Shown here piece by piece: positions 22,979-35,090 of a stretch of DNA of 64,000 bases. Each line of letters starts with the position of its first letter. The first letter of the stretch is position 1. Both the position numbers and the translations under genes were made by a program. Source of the stretch: Siphonodentalium dalli. Lineage: Eukaryota > Mollusca > Scaphopoda > Gadilida > Siphonodentaliidae. The notes under the pieces are model-generated. The model did no database searches. It was not told where the DNA came from and saw only the letters and a program-made list of their open reading frames with translations. The stretch lies in contig CP136068.1 in the NCBI GenBank assembly GCA_032622095.1, positions 148,441,365-148,505,364 of the forward strand. The letters run 5' to 3'.

Positions 22979-23178
22979 AGGATATTACTTGGTTGGTTTG
23001 ATAGTATAGGCCTGATATCAGCCATCGATGACCTCATTTCAGCATTCGACCTTCGGTACGACTGAATAAGCCACTCTCACCGGTTTTCTGTGATAAAGTT
23101 ACCCAGGTTCCCAGGCTGATATGAGGTTTACCTCGGGCTTATATCGGGCCTAATATCAAACCAACCAAGTAATAACCT
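22979..23178. mobile_element. MITE with ~45-bp terminal inverted repeats
   Basis: TATTACTTGGTTGGTTTGAT (22983 on) and its complement ending at 23174, extended on both arms by GGCCTGATATCAGCC-like sequence. Interior is about 100 bp. Target duplication unclear. Confidence 0.6.
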
Positions 23179-24380
23179 CTAAATATTCCCTGGTAGATAA
23201 GCATCGCATTTGTATGGATAAGTGTATTATATGTACATCAATAATGTACTGATATTTCAATCTGTCTTCTGACATTTGATTATCACTAGGATATTATCGG
23301 TATTTGAATTGGAATGAAGATTCATCAGATGTACATGCATTTCCACCTCAAAATGTGTAAAAACAGTCCCCATGCATCACGGGGGTTCATCTGTTACACG
23401 AGAAACGCGCCTCTCTCCGATAAACGCTGCGCGGCACTTTCCAATCGCTACGCTTCACACCCGATGAAGAAAGTTTATTTATGAACATAGAGCTGCATAG
23501 AGAACAACAAAGGAACAATAGGTAATATTTTTGCTGCTAAATTTATTGTGCACAATAGTCCCAATAATTACTAGCTTGGCTAACAAATATACATACTCCT
23601 ATATTCATTATTCGACATGTATGAGACAACATGAAATTCGTGTGCTTTTATCACCAAAACAACGGCTGCTGTAGTGTGATAACACCTCGCCATGGTTATA
23701 GAAGCTTGCATTTTCATAGATATATGTCTTGTTGATACATGGATATGCATTGTTTAGAGGTATATACCTATAATTTGACAAGAACGGCAGTTAAAATGTG
23801 CTCAAAAACGCTACGTTTCATCTCCGATAAGACGTTACACCAGTTAGACTCTTTCCGATAAAATATGTTACATTTCCGAACCGATAAGCTTATTGATATG
23901 TACTTATTTTGTGTTTTTTTCGTGTTTTTTTCGGGGTTTGATGTTGCCTGATTTCTTCAAGCACGAGAGCAGTGATTGTGCATCATTGCAAATTGTCATA
24001 AATATAATTATAACAGCATTGATAACTCGTGAATGATGGAATCCCCGAACGATTATGCTACTTTCACTGATACGAGGTGGCATGCATATATCACATAGTT
24101 CTATATGTGGCCAAATGGCGACGGAAGGATATGCTATGTGGGGACAACATTATATACTTACGACTTTTCAATCACGCTCTATTTGACACTGGAGAGATAA
24201 TCAGTGATTTATTTATTTAATATTTCCAAATGAAATCGTCATACTATTACATAATTGCTACCGCACGAATGGGAGAATCTCCAATGGTTATGCTATTGTG
24301 ACCACGCTATTCAACGGAAACTGATACACGATGTCTTAATCATATAGGCCTATATACGTCGTTATATTCGTAATGTCGTA
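23179..24380. other. Mostly unassigned; contains an inverted-repeat partner
   Basis: 23380-23475 (GGGGGTTCATCTGTTACACG through CGCTTCACACCCGAT) is matched in reverse at about 32190-32290. Weaker CGCTACG/TTTCCGAT motifs continue to about 23900, with echoes at 31760-31850. No gene seen. Confidence 0.45.
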
Positions 24381-24384
24381 TGAT

Positions 24385-24478
24385 ATTATTAGCGAGTTTG
24401 CGATTTCAAACCGGTACGGGTACCGGTACGCGTACGGGTAGCTACCCGTACCGGTACACGTTTTGAAATCGCAAACTG
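24385..24478. repeat. GC-rich hairpin with GTACCGG/TACCCG palindrome
   Basis: GTTTGCGATTTCAAA (24396 on) pairs with TTTTGAAATCGCAAAC at the right, with a centre of CCGGTACGGGTACCGGTACG and TAGCTACCCGTACCGGTAC. An inverse relative with TAGCGAGTTTGCGAT and ACCCGT repeats is at 26655-26712. Confidence 0.6.
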
Positions 24479-24479
24479 T

Positions 24480-24985
24480 TTTACCGGTAGAATTCGTCAC
24501 ATCGACTGGTAATGTATGGTGAGCCAACTGCAACAAAAAAGATATTATGATATAGATTGTTATTCGCGTTATTGGCCTATGTTATACTTAGCGTTATGGG
24601 TTGTTGGAAATATGTATTTAGATTAGATGAGCCCCATGATAATCAGTTGCTTTCATCAAGGACGAGCTAGGTGGCAGTTGGAAGAGGACGTTGCTTTTCT
24701 TTCACTCATATTGGTAACATTTTCAACAATTGGATTATACAAGTCATAGACCGATCGAGTGTTGACAATAAATCGGTTGGAATTTTTAAACTTAGAAAAT
24801 AGATTATGATAGCTCAAATATACAATTACGTTATATATAGTTAAAATGTCCAACCAATATTCGGTGTAAAATGTATTGTTTTAGACCAAGGGTCTAATAT
24901 TGTCCTACATGTACTTTCAGTTCGATATAATACCGCATTTGTCCCTTATTTTAGTTGGGGAATATTTAGTCATATTAAAGATGCA
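24480..24985. other. Unassigned
   Basis: AT-rich, with no gene or repeat recognised. Confidence 0.35.
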
Positions 24986-24989
24986 TAAT

Positions 24990-25361
24990 CCGAATTAACG
25001 CTCCCAAGTTACTATTTTTTTTTGGCTTCGGGGGTAAAACTAAATATTTGATTCGAATCGAGGAACCCACCATCAAAGCGCAGAGTGATCAGATATCGAT
25101 TTTTGAAGTTTGTTATTTCTTGAATTGTGTAATTATTTGCGGCCCAGAAAAGAGTCATCAAACCAACGGTCTCGGACAAAATTGCGGACGAAGATGCTTA
25201 ACTCTAAAATCAAGTGGTAATGCGGGCAAAATTTTATACTATAGTTGACAGCAGTTAGCATTATTTTGTTGTAATTAATCGATTCTGATAACAAAAGCGT
25301 ATTTTGAAGAAATGTTCTTGTTGTAACTTTATGATATTGGGACCGTCTGATTTGAGTAGCT
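24990..25361. mobile_element. Truncated TTAA MITE, relative of 7806-8269
   Basis: Shares GGCTTCGGGGGT, TATTTGATTCGAATCGAGGA and the right terminus TTTGAGTAGCT followed by TTAA (25362-25365). The left terminus is missing. Confidence 0.6.
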
Positions 25362-25365
25362 TTAA

Positions 25366-25840
25366 GTAACCATTGTTTGGCATCTTTCAACAGATCGAAG
25401 GGACGGCCCGTCGGGGCAAGGGCATATTTATCCCAAGAAATGGGATTGTTGTCGGGATCTAAACCCGGAGGTAGGTTGGAATGTTTAACTTGGTAACAAA
25501 AAAGGTGTCAAAATGTAGTCTGTTTATTATACGGATTGAATAAAGAGCGTTTGCTTCACTTCTGTGCGAAACACAGAAAACAGCTGAAACTCGCTCTGCT
25601 TATATGCTTAGATTTTGTAGAGTATGTATAGGTATTTCGTGTATTTGGCGACCTATATTATCCCCACTACAGTATACACAAGTATTGTGGTTCAAATGCG
25701 CCATGTCCGTTCAGATAGTAAATATATATTAAAATGAGAATTCAGTCCCCACCTACATACGATAAGGTAACTAAACGGTAATTGTATTCAAATGTGCAAT
25801 GCATAGATAAATCCACAATATATTTATGTCCTTGTACAAT
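25366..25840. other. Unassigned; one TAAAGAGCG motif
   Basis: No gene or repeat recognised apart from the 9-mer at 25551-25559. Confidence 0.35.
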
Positions 25841-26290
25841 GGGTTGAGACAGGGACGTGACGACAGGGTGGGGTGTCTTAACCCCCCTCCCCAACTTTGG
25901 TCAAATGTTCAACATTTGGAAATTTGATATACCTGACACAACATTTGTTGGAAATTTCACACAAACAATAGGTTGAAATTGTTTTCGTAGTTTGATTTTC
26001 GAACAATTTATTAGTGGATAATTTGTAGTTTTTAGACCAACATTTGCATATTTCCCTATTTTTGGTAACAAAATTTGGACTGAAATGGCTGTCAGAAACA
26101 GTTGGAAATTGTTCAAGCTTTGGGGGGGGGGGTGTCAGGTCTCAAAATTTCCAACAATTGGAAAGCTTGATGCCAGCCAAGGAGAGGGGTGGATTTACGC
26201 GCAAACTTGTGAATTTGATATGGTTCGAGATGTGTAGTTATAAATTCGAAGGTGGACACCCTTCCTAACGCGCAGACCATCTATAGCCAT
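25841..26290. repeat. Dispersed repeat, TTTCCAACAATT family
   Basis: Repeated use of TTTTAGACCAA, TTGGAAATTT and CCAACAATTGGAAAGCTT blocks around a C/G-run. Related sequence is at about 34190-34640 and 34640-35090, and perhaps 46905-47340. No termini identified. Confidence 0.4.
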
Positions 26291-27133
26291 GTCCCTGCAA
26301 TGGGCGTCTATAGCACCATCTACTCTATTAATCACAACATGTCATTAATCCAGTGAACAAAGTTGTTAGTGAAAAAAAAATCGGCCTTCCGTATTTATCT
26401 AAGTGCTAGAAGCCGCCTCGAGAATTTGAACACAAATCCTGGGTTAAAATGACAACTTTATCAATAATATTTGCCCATGAAATCTTTCAATAAATAGGTT
26501 AACGCATAGCTGACTGGAATTTCATGGAATTCATGGACCTTTGAGTGAGAAAATCGTAGTGAAAGGCTACCGGTCAATGGGACAAATCTACCCGTTTCAA
26601 TTCGCTATCGCTTTATGTGCTGCATTGAAAGTACCCAAGTGACCGTGACGATGTTCACAGATTTACCCGTACCCGTTCCCATCGAACGGGTATCGCAAAC
26701 TCGCTATTGGCTCTAATAAACTTTCTTTATTTGTTTCAGAACGGGTCAAAGATGTGTAACTCTTTATATTGAACCATGGTTATGCAATTAGTACTTCCGA
26801 TTTCTAACTAAAACAATTAGCATTTTCATAGAATACGAAGGATCTTTTCTGTCAATGGCATTTTATGCAATAGGGCAGGGGTAGGGTTTTGAGTACATCT
26901 AATAACAACTTGATATCATAACATTCGTTTTACGGTAATGCGTGTAGAGTTCTCTTATCCTGCAAATAGATTTTTTTGGAACAGGGCCTGGCGGCAATTT
27001 CATGTAGTGTGCGCGGTAACATATAAAATGTATTTTGAGGCCGGTTTAAACCATCTGCGCAAAAGTGAAGAGTTCAGATTTGTTCACGTCATACGTGGCT
27101 GTGTGTATATATTAAAATATCCCGACATAAACA
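26291..27133. other. Unassigned; contains relative of the 24385 hairpin
   Basis: Besides the 26655-26712 segment with ACCCGT repeats and GCGAGTTTGCGAT on the minus strand, nothing is recognised. Confidence 0.35.
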
Positions 27134-27690
27134 GGGGGGGGGGGGGGGGTCGGAAAAAAAATTCAGGCACGTATGGCATTTTTTCCCTTTCGATCATTTT
27201 TTGTACCCACCCACCCCCACCGCCAAATTTTTTCCGTTTTCGGCAGTTTTTTCCGACCATTTTTTGACACCCACCCCCCTTTTAACACTAAAACAGAGAG
27301 ATTTGCGGGGGGAAATTCACTGTAAACAGCTGTATATGAATTTCTGTGCATACTATTTATCATGGATGTTAACATGGACATGTAAATAGGAATGAGTCAT
27401 TTTGAGGTCAATCGGCCAAAAAAACATGGCTGCCAGTGGCCATCTTGGATTTCAAAATTTGCAACAAAATACAACACGATAACTGCATGCAGTCAGTTTA
27501 CAGTTAGAATTACATTATTTCTCTCATTCAAAGTGGTTTTGAAGCCCAACTCATTGCCAAAACACTAAAAAACAAGCAGGAATTTTATTTTTTTAGTTGC
27601 GGAAAAAATTGCTTGTTGGTGGCTTTGACCACCCACCCACCCCGGCATATGTGCCGGAATTTTTTGTTTTAACCCCCCCCCCTGACATAA
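27134..27690. repeat. G-run and C-rich dispersed repeats
   Basis: A G16 run at 27134-27149, then TTTTTTCCGACC and CACCCACCCCC blocks (to about 27300) and a second similar block at 27590-27680. These match the C-rich family at 2843 and 7457. Confidence 0.45.
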
Positions 27691-27756
27691 ATAGCAATAA
27701 TATATATACATATATCCGAGTACTAGTAGGCCTATATATGTCTTAGCATATATTTA

Positions 27757-27901
27757 GTAGACATATTGTCACCTCGGTTCCAATTTGTCCTAGATGTATG
27801 TGATTCCTTGAACAATCCTTGAAGTGGACAATCCTTGAATAATTGCCTGGATTTATTTATGGATATAAGACACATTGGAACTGAGGTGACGATATGTCTT
27901 A
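27757..27901. mobile_element. Short MITE with 26-bp inverted ends
   Basis: AGACATATTGTCACCTCGG (27759 on) and its complement (27874-27899) with few mismatches, and about 90 bp between. No clear target duplication. Confidence 0.6.
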
Positions 27902-27930
27902 TCACATACCTCATTATATAAATAATAACC

Positions 27931-28686
27931 TACCAGTGTAATAACACCTCTGTCAAGGTCAGGTGGGGTCACGATTTGATTCCCTCTGCTTTTCGGCGAA
28001 ATGCGTGATTTGACCTTGAATTGTCCATTTTGAAGGTCAATGTCAGGTTGGGTCACGATTTGACCCGTCCAAAACACTGCCCGGACAAAAGTACCCGACA
28101 AAAGTACCGGTCAGGTGGGGTCACGATTTGACCCGTCCAAAACACTGGATCGGGGTCACGACTCGACCTGTCCAAAACACCCAGTGGACAAAAGTAACCA
28201 TATTATCAAATTTCGTCGAAATCCCATCAATGCGATTTGACCTTGAATTGACCCGATTTCAAGGTCAATGTCACGTCGCACGGGCAAATGAATAGGCTTA
28301 TGAGACTCCCCATACGAAAGTATCACTAGACACTAATTTTCAGCGAAATCCCGTGATATTCGGGCGTTTGACCTTGAAATGACCCGATTTCAAGGTCAAG
28401 GTCACGTCGCACGGGCAAATTAATATGCCTATGCCACTCCCGGCCGAAAGTAGCCCCACATACCAAGTTTCATCGAAATCCCGTGATATTCGGGCGTTTG
28501 TTTTTGAAATAACCCGATTTCAAGGTCAAGATCACGTCGCACGGGCAAATTAACAGGCCCATGCCACTCCACGGCCGAAAGTACCACCACATACCAAGTT
28601 TCATCGAAATCGGTTCGGTCTTTTTCGAGTCCATCGCGAACAGACAGACACACACACACACAGACAGATCTTCCTAAATATATACT
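27931..28686 (-). mobile_element. Helitron-like element, family C, 3'-truncated
   Basis: Three to four imperfect ~130-bp units (CCCGTGATATTCGGGCG at 28351 and 28481, and TTTCATCGAAATC at 28469 and 28600), each with a TTGACCTTGAA..GGTCAAGGTCACGTCGCACGGG block. They end in a CGAACAGACAGACACACAC microsatellite and an AT-rich tail. By analogy with element A the microsatellite side is the 5' end, so the element reads on the minus strand. The hairpin/CTAG end is missing. Confidence 0.6.
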
Positions 28687-28687
28687 A

Positions 28688-28934
28688 GTATGCTGGAACC
28701 GAGGGGTCCATCCTGTCATTAGAGGAGTCGGCATTTTTGCTGGATTTCTCATGCCAACAAATCGACGTCGATACATCAGTTGAAGTCAGTGAAGGGCACA
28801 TACCGATACCGTTAGCAACAAGCACGCCACAAAGACAGAAGAATAATGTGACACGACATCATACAAAAATAACCTTAACTAGTGTGTGCCAACCAGAAAT
28901 AATCATAATAAATCGCGTAAATACCAAAATATAA
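28688..28934 (+). pseudogene. Possible exon remnant, unknown protein
   Basis: An open frame of about 80 codons to the stop at 28932 with ordinary amino-acid composition (acidic, then Lys/Arg-rich), starting directly at the edge of the Helitron-like element. No initiating ATG is needed if it is an internal exon. No domain recognised. It could be a host or transposon exon cut by the insertion, or a chance frame. Confidence 0.25.
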
Positions 28935-29014
28935 CGACTGAAAGCAAAATAGTGTCATTTCTACTCAATAATGTAGGGTAATTTGCATACGTGCTGTGTG
29001 CTTATATTGAATAA

Positions 29015-31631
29015 CTAGCAGGGTTACCCGGCGTTGCCCAGGTTAATGCGATGTGAAACCATCTGTATGCTGTGGATATTTGTTGGGAATAGAGAACACC
29101 CCTGTTCAAAGTGTTATACGTTTTCTCAATTGTATATTCAAATAGCATCACAAAACATGATTATTACAGTCATGGAATATAAGTAGTGGCCCACCTTGTC
29201 AATTGTCATTCTGTTTATCGCGATTAATCCGTTCCACAAATAATGAAGTATTTATTTAGTTACAACTGCGTATACGTCATACGTTATAATATGATACATG
29301 GACATCATAAAGACATTAGTTCGCATAAATAAAAGATGACAATTGGGTTTTACATATTGAGATGTATCAATCAATCTAGTGGGTTGGACTAAGATCTCGA
29401 GGATACCTGGCTGTCATATCTCCATGACGATACAGATGTTTCAAAGAAATTTCCAGGTGCTCCTCTGTTCATGGTGCTATATATTGGCTAAATATTCTCA
29501 GTTTCAACGAAATGTTGCTGCGCGTCCATATCAGCTACATTTGCCAGACACAGAGCGAGATTTTGAGTTGTTTATGTCATCGATGAGTCTGTTCTAAACC
29601 CCTTGTCAGATGTCAGTATTGGGAGGATCCTGAAAAGTCATGTGCTACTAACTGCATTTTATTGTATATCAGAAGAAACTATATATGACTGCACACTGTG
29701 ACCACTATTTTTGAACAGGCCTTCCATATATCCTGACAAATTGTAACTTTTTTTGTGGAAACTATTGAATGGAACAGACTCAACTTTGTTATAATATATA
29801 TGCAATCCTCTGACGGTTCGAGGTCTCTCAGTTTGCACGAATATATGTATCTCTTCAATAGAATGATAAATATACGTTTAATGCTTCTTCTATGTATCTC
29901 TTTTTGCTAGCTCATTGTGTGAATGTCCTGATTGCCATCCCCATATAAATATGACAATTAAGAAGATATAATTGTTCAAGTGACTTATAAGTGGGTTACC
30001 ATTTGTCGGGATTGTGAAATGTGAACGCCCAAATCTCCTTAAAATGATATGGAGATGGCCTGTGTGACTATATATAACTTATATGTGGATATCGGCGAAT
30101 AGCAATCTTATCTATGATAGTGCATATCCGCTCGCCATCCGTGACGCAAACGACACCAAATGTGATTTAATTCATGGTATATCATTAGATAAAAACATGT
30201 ATGAATTTGTTGGCAATTAGTGCCAAATATATTTGTATCAGCTTTTGCATCTTCGATTGTACCGCGTGAAGTTATATATAGAACACAGAGACAGACAGAA
30301 AGACAGACAGACAGCATAATTTGATTTCTTGTATCATTTGAGAAGAACGTGTCTGAATTTGATGGTAATTGGTACTAAAAATATTTTGTATCAGTTTTTG
30401 GTGACCCTCCCGTCCCTATTTCGGACTCAAGCTGCACACACTAAGACTCATTAGAGATTAGAGATGCATATATATGAAATTGGTGAAAATTGGCGAGTAT
30501 ACAAATTCGTATCAAATTGAAGATCCCCATATCTCTCACCCATAGGGCACCAATTTGTTGTGTCTAAACCACACGATAAGATTCCTCGTATCACGGAGAA
30601 GAATATGTATCAATCTGGTGGAAATCGGCACTAAACATATAGATATAATGTCCCTCTCATCTCTATACACCACTGACTCGAATGGCCCCACTTGTGACAT
30701 CCTTAAACCACACAATTACACTCCTGATATCATGGAGATGATTGTTTATAAGTTTGGTGATAATCGGCGACTAAACAATGTTATTTTTATCAAATTTGGT
30801 GCCAATCCCTCCCTCCCCATCTCTCACCTAAACAGCACCACTATGGCGTCTTTAAATCACACGATCAGATTCCTCGTATCATGGATAAGAACGTACAATT
30901 TGGTGGAAATTGGCGCCAAAACAATTCTGCATCAATTTTGGTGCACCTGTCCCTTTCAATACACCCCCTGACTCGAATGAGGCCACGCTTGACAGATATA
31001 AGCCACACCATTAGACTCCTCATACCATGGGGATGCTTTTGTATAAGTGTGGTGGCAATCGGCGACTAAACCAATTATTATCAAATTTAGTGCCCACCCC
31101 ATCCAAACGACAACAATTTGGCGTTGTTAAATCGCACAATTAGATTCCTTGTATCATGAAGAAGAATATATATCAATTTGGTGGAAATCGGCGCTAAAAT
31201 TAGTTTTATCAATTTTGGTGCCCCTCTCCCCTTTCGTGCATATCTGACTCGAACGACGCCACTTTTGACATATTTAAACCACACCGTTGGATTCTTCATA
31301 TCATGGGGATGATTATATGTAAGTTTCGTGGCAATCGGCGACAGAAAAAAATTCTACCCCCCCCTTCCGGGTACCCCTGACGCGAACGGCGCGACTTTGG
31401 CCATATTTAAAACACACCATTAGATTCCTCATATTATGGGGATGATTATATATAAGTTTCGTGGCAATCGCCGACAAATTTTTGTTCTGCCCCTCCCCCT
31501 TTTCTGTCCCTGACAACAACGGCGTCACTTTAGAAAATTTTAACCCCGACCATTATCTTTCTCGTAAAAAGTTACTCCTAGTAGACCCCTTTGGCATCAT
31601 CTAGATGGTCCCCTGTGAATTTCTATAGAAC

Positions 31632-31666
<35 letters not shown>

Positions 31667-31686
31667 TTCGCAAATATAGATATAGA
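29015..31686 (-). mobile_element. Large Helitron-like element, family D
   Basis: On the minus strand it starts A|TC (host A complement of 31687, TC at 31685-31686), followed by an ACAG-rich microsatellite (about 31630-31666). It ends with an imperfect hairpin (ACCCGGCGTTGCCCAGGT, 29025-29042) and CTAG|T (29015-29018, host A on plus at 29014). Between are about ten diverged ~135-bp units (CCACACCATTAGATTCCTC.., GTTTCGTGGCAATCGGCG..) from about 29980 to 31610. A second microsatellite end at 30274-30316 shows that an earlier element end is embedded. No Rep/helicase frame. Confidence 0.65.
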
Positions 31687-31759
31687 TAACGTTGACATAC
31701 ATTCAAAAATCTATGCATATACTCCGAATATGGTCGATTTTTGCCGTATTGATCAAGGC

Positions 31760-32290
31760 GATGTTTGGAGAAGAGAAGTGTAGCGTATCAATTATCGGAA
31801 CATGAGAAAAGTAGCGTGCCTAAAATCGGAAACGTAGCGTATGTGTATTGGTTTCAAATCATTTTTCGCTATATAAACGGGCAATATAAGTGGAAATTTT
31901 ATGACATCACAAATGTAGATATGCAGAACAAAATATATCTCGTCTCAAAACGTCCAGCTGTATCTTATTCACAGAAGGGATTGAGTTTGTTGTGGGATTT
32001 TACAAATGAGCACCCAAAAATCGAGCGATAAATGACTATTGTGTTACAATTAAGGAACAGTTCTGTGTTATAGAAAGGTACAAATCATTGTTAAAGCATG
32101 CAGTCCGATCATATATGTTAATTGTTTTTTCAGAAATAATTTATGAATACTGAAAAAACTTACCATTTTGGCGAAAATATACTGATTTCCACACCGTTAT
32201 CGGGTGTGAAGCGTAGCAAATCGGAATGTGCCGCGCAGCGTTTATCGATGAGAGGCGCGTTTCTCGTGTAACATATGAACCCCCTTATAA
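31760..32290. repeat. Inverse partner of the 23380-23900 repeat
   Basis: The block GGGTGTGAAGCGTAGC..CGCGCAGCGTTTATCG..GCGCGTTTCTCGTGTAAC (about 32195-32275) is the reverse complement of 23380-23475. GTAGCGTAT/TATCGGAA motifs lie at 31778-31840. The open frame at 31765-32031 lacks an ATG and is not trusted. Confidence 0.45.
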
Positions 32291-32530
32291 ATAAGAGGTT
32301 ACCACCCCTTTACCCCTCATAATAAGTAATATCGGTATATATGAATTATTATAAATCAGTAGTACCACCTCTGCCCCTTAAAATAAGTAATACCGGTAAA
32401 TATTAATTATTATACATCAGAGACTACCACCCCTATTCCTTACAATAAGGAATATCGGTCTATATATGAATTATTATAAATCAGTTGCTACAACCCCTAC
32501 CCCTGATACCGGTATATATGGATTATTCTA
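32285..32530. repeat. ~62-bp tandem repeat, four imperfect units
   Basis: Units carry ATAAGTAATATCGGTATATA, TGAATTATTATAAATCAG and a CTACCACCCCT block, recurring near 32330, 32392, 32454 and 32510. Confidence 0.65.
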
Positions 32531-32805
32531 AAACATTGATACTATATTCATTATAAGATGTCAGTCAGTGACATGCCATGTTCGTTGAGGAATCAAACTA
32601 CCAAAATAATTACAATTTGCACAATGTTACCTAAGCAATGCTTATAGATATATCTTTCTTTATGAAAAAGATAGCGTGCGACAAATGACGTCATGTGGGT
32701 ATTTCCTCAGATAAGGGGAGCCCCCTTTATTATTATACCGTTATCATATCATTATCATATCATTTGCATTCGTTCTTCGGCAACTTTCGGCTCTTCTCGT
32801 CACAT

Positions 32806-32943
32806 GTCGTCAAAAATCCGTCGTTTGAAACCAAGACGGATTTCAGACGCATCACCGACGAAGATTCGTCTGAATTGGACGGAGATTCGTCTGTGATGCG
32901 TCTGACACGGATCTAATTGTTTCAAACGTCGCATTTTTGACGC
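32806..32943. mobile_element. Hairpin MITE, CAAAAATCCGTCGTTTG family
   Basis: CGTCAAAAATCCGTCGTTTG (32808 on) pairs with CAAACGTCGCATTTTTGACG at the right; the inner CAGACGCATCAC also pairs. A lone half copy, GACAAAAATCCGTCGTTTGG, follows at 32982-33001. Composition is CpG-rich compared with its surroundings. Confidence 0.6.
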
Positions 32944-33002
32944 ATTTAATACACTTGTGGGTCTGGTATTAGATTCGAGTCGACAAAAATCCGTCGTTTG
33001 GA

Positions 33003-33764
33003 ACGGGCCTATATAAGACACTTTAATTAGTTATAAGTAAAGAACTGTCGATCGTTTGATAACATGCATGAGTATGAAACTGGCAACGTTTCATTCCATT
33101 TATTCGCTTCCCCAGCAATTTCCTGAGTAGAATGTTCGCAGCACACTTCTTTTAAGAATTTGGTAGTGATGACTCTGTCATGTTCTGGAAAGTGCGACTT
33201 ATATAACCTGTGGAAATATAAAAAGCATTCTCAAGTAAGAAAATAGTCAACTCATTATATCCGCTGGCTATTAAAATGGATCGATGTATACAGAAACTGG
33301 TGTGAAAATGTGAATACCCGTGTATGTAACGTGAGCGTTACTCGCAGTACGAGCGTTACCTATTTTATATAAATAGGTCTAAGACTAACAATTGTTAATA
33401 ATTTGCCAACAAGTGCATATTACAAATATTCCAGAGAAATTTAGTTTCTCGTGCACAATGCAAATCAATAGTTTAGCTCCGTTTAGCGACTGTATTGACG
33501 ATTAAAGTGAAATTGTTTGAGCGCAATCGCAATTTGCTGTACCGTGTACGTCGACAATAGGCAAGTTAAACTAGTTCGGAAGGCATCACGAAGAACTCGA
33601 AACATCTAATGGAAATTTATCTTATCCTTCCATTTTATTTTTTTTACTCCGCCTTCTTTCCGGCGGGTCTACTAGCGGATAATTGAACGATAAAACTATA
33701 CAGAACTCAGTACTTACTTTGAAGTGATAATTCCGTCGGCCATTTGTACACTAAAAATAGTAAC
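33003..33764. other. Unassigned
   Basis: No gene or repeat family recognised. A small GTAACGTGAGCGTTAC palindrome is near 33327. Confidence 0.35.
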
Positions 33765-33885
33765 CACGTGATCGAGTTTGGTGGCCCTGTTCATGGCTCA
33801 AATTCATTCATCTGTTGCATCTATTATGTTGATCATACAAGGAGATAGTCCCATAATTGGCCGGATTTAGGGTACAGCACCCCCT
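33765..33885 (-). repeat. Dispersed repeat, copy without the nested hairpin
   Basis: Reverse-complement relative of 10348-10570, from CACGTGATCGAGTTTGG to GGCCGGATTTAGGG. It lacks the ~100-bp hairpin found in the other copy. Confidence 0.55.
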
Positions 33886-34189
33886 TTATATGAGACAGAG
33901 ACCATTATTCCGAAGCAGCATTTATTGTTGAACACTAGTTCAACTGGTTGATAAATGTACATGTTGTTAAATGTCAAAATAGATCACAAAGGAAAAGTAA
34001 GAAATGGCGACTAGACATCACTAAAATAGACCTACTGTAAATGAAATAGTATCTCTTATAATGACTAGGGTGTCGCACAGGTCCCCGATAAAGTTGGTCA
34101 TAGCACAAAAAAGTACCTCCATCATGGTTACATGTACATGTATATATGAAACAAGGTTATTTACTCTTCGAATGGAGATTGTCCACACA

Positions 34190-35090
34190 TGAGACAGAGG
34201 GAGGTTGGGGAGGGGTGGTGTCACCCCACCAATAATGACACTATTTTCAACGGTTGAACATTTCATACCTGTTATAAAAAAATTGGAAATTTAAGACCAA
34301 ATGTTAAGTAGGTTGAAGTTGAACATGATTTGTTGTGATAGTTTGATATTCTAACAAATATTTTATGTAACAATTGTTGTTTTAGACCAAAAAGGATATT
34401 GTTAGAGGGGACCTGCTAGGGGGAGGTGTCCACCTTGCATTTTCCAATTGCACCCCCTCCCGCACTCCCTTGACCAAGATCAAACTCCAGGTTCGCCGCA
34501 GAATTCAATTTGCACCCCCTCCCATTGAGTTGTAAACTTTCCAAAGGGTACTTCAAGCTTTCCAACTGTTGAAAATTTCCCACCATGACACCCTCCTAAG
34601 ATATTAAAATGTCCAATTGATTGCATTTGAGACCAAAGGTCACATTAATTACTGTTGGAAAATCAAACAATGGGAATAAGTTCAACATCTATGTGGTGTA
34701 AAAATTTCCAACTAATGTTGTGTCAGGCTTGTATTTTTCAACTTTTAAACATGAACATTTTGACCAACGTTATGGGGGGGGGGGAGACACCCCGCCATAT
34801 CACCACGTCCCTACCAAAGTCCAATATTTTCCTACTTTCGATATTTTTTGGACTGAAATGACTATCAGCTGGAAATTTTGAATGATATATAATCATAAGG
34901 GAGGGGGTAGTTTGTGATATCAAACACCGGTTAATCTTTCGGTGCCAGATGGAAAGTTTCAACCAAAGGGTGTGGGTTCAATTGTAATTGGAAATTTCGG
35001 TCTGGTTCAAGGTGTGCAGTCGAAAATTAAAACACAGACAGCCCCCCCCCACTCCCACACCCCCAATGGCGGATACCACGTCCCCACACA
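34190..35090. repeat. Dispersed repeats, TTTCCAACAATT family
   Basis: Two or more blocks with TTTTAGACCAA, TTGGAAATTTAAGACC and TTTCCAACTATTG-like motifs and short G or C runs (34772-34782, 35042-35050). Same family as 25841-26290. Confidence 0.4.

Noticed and set aside
29810-29830. GGTTCGAGGTC as a tRNA B-box
   Set aside because: No A-box or cloverleaf can be built around it.
31765-32031. 88-codon frame with protein-like composition
   Set aside because: No ATG at its start and it overlaps a dispersed repeat matched at 23.4-23.9 kb.
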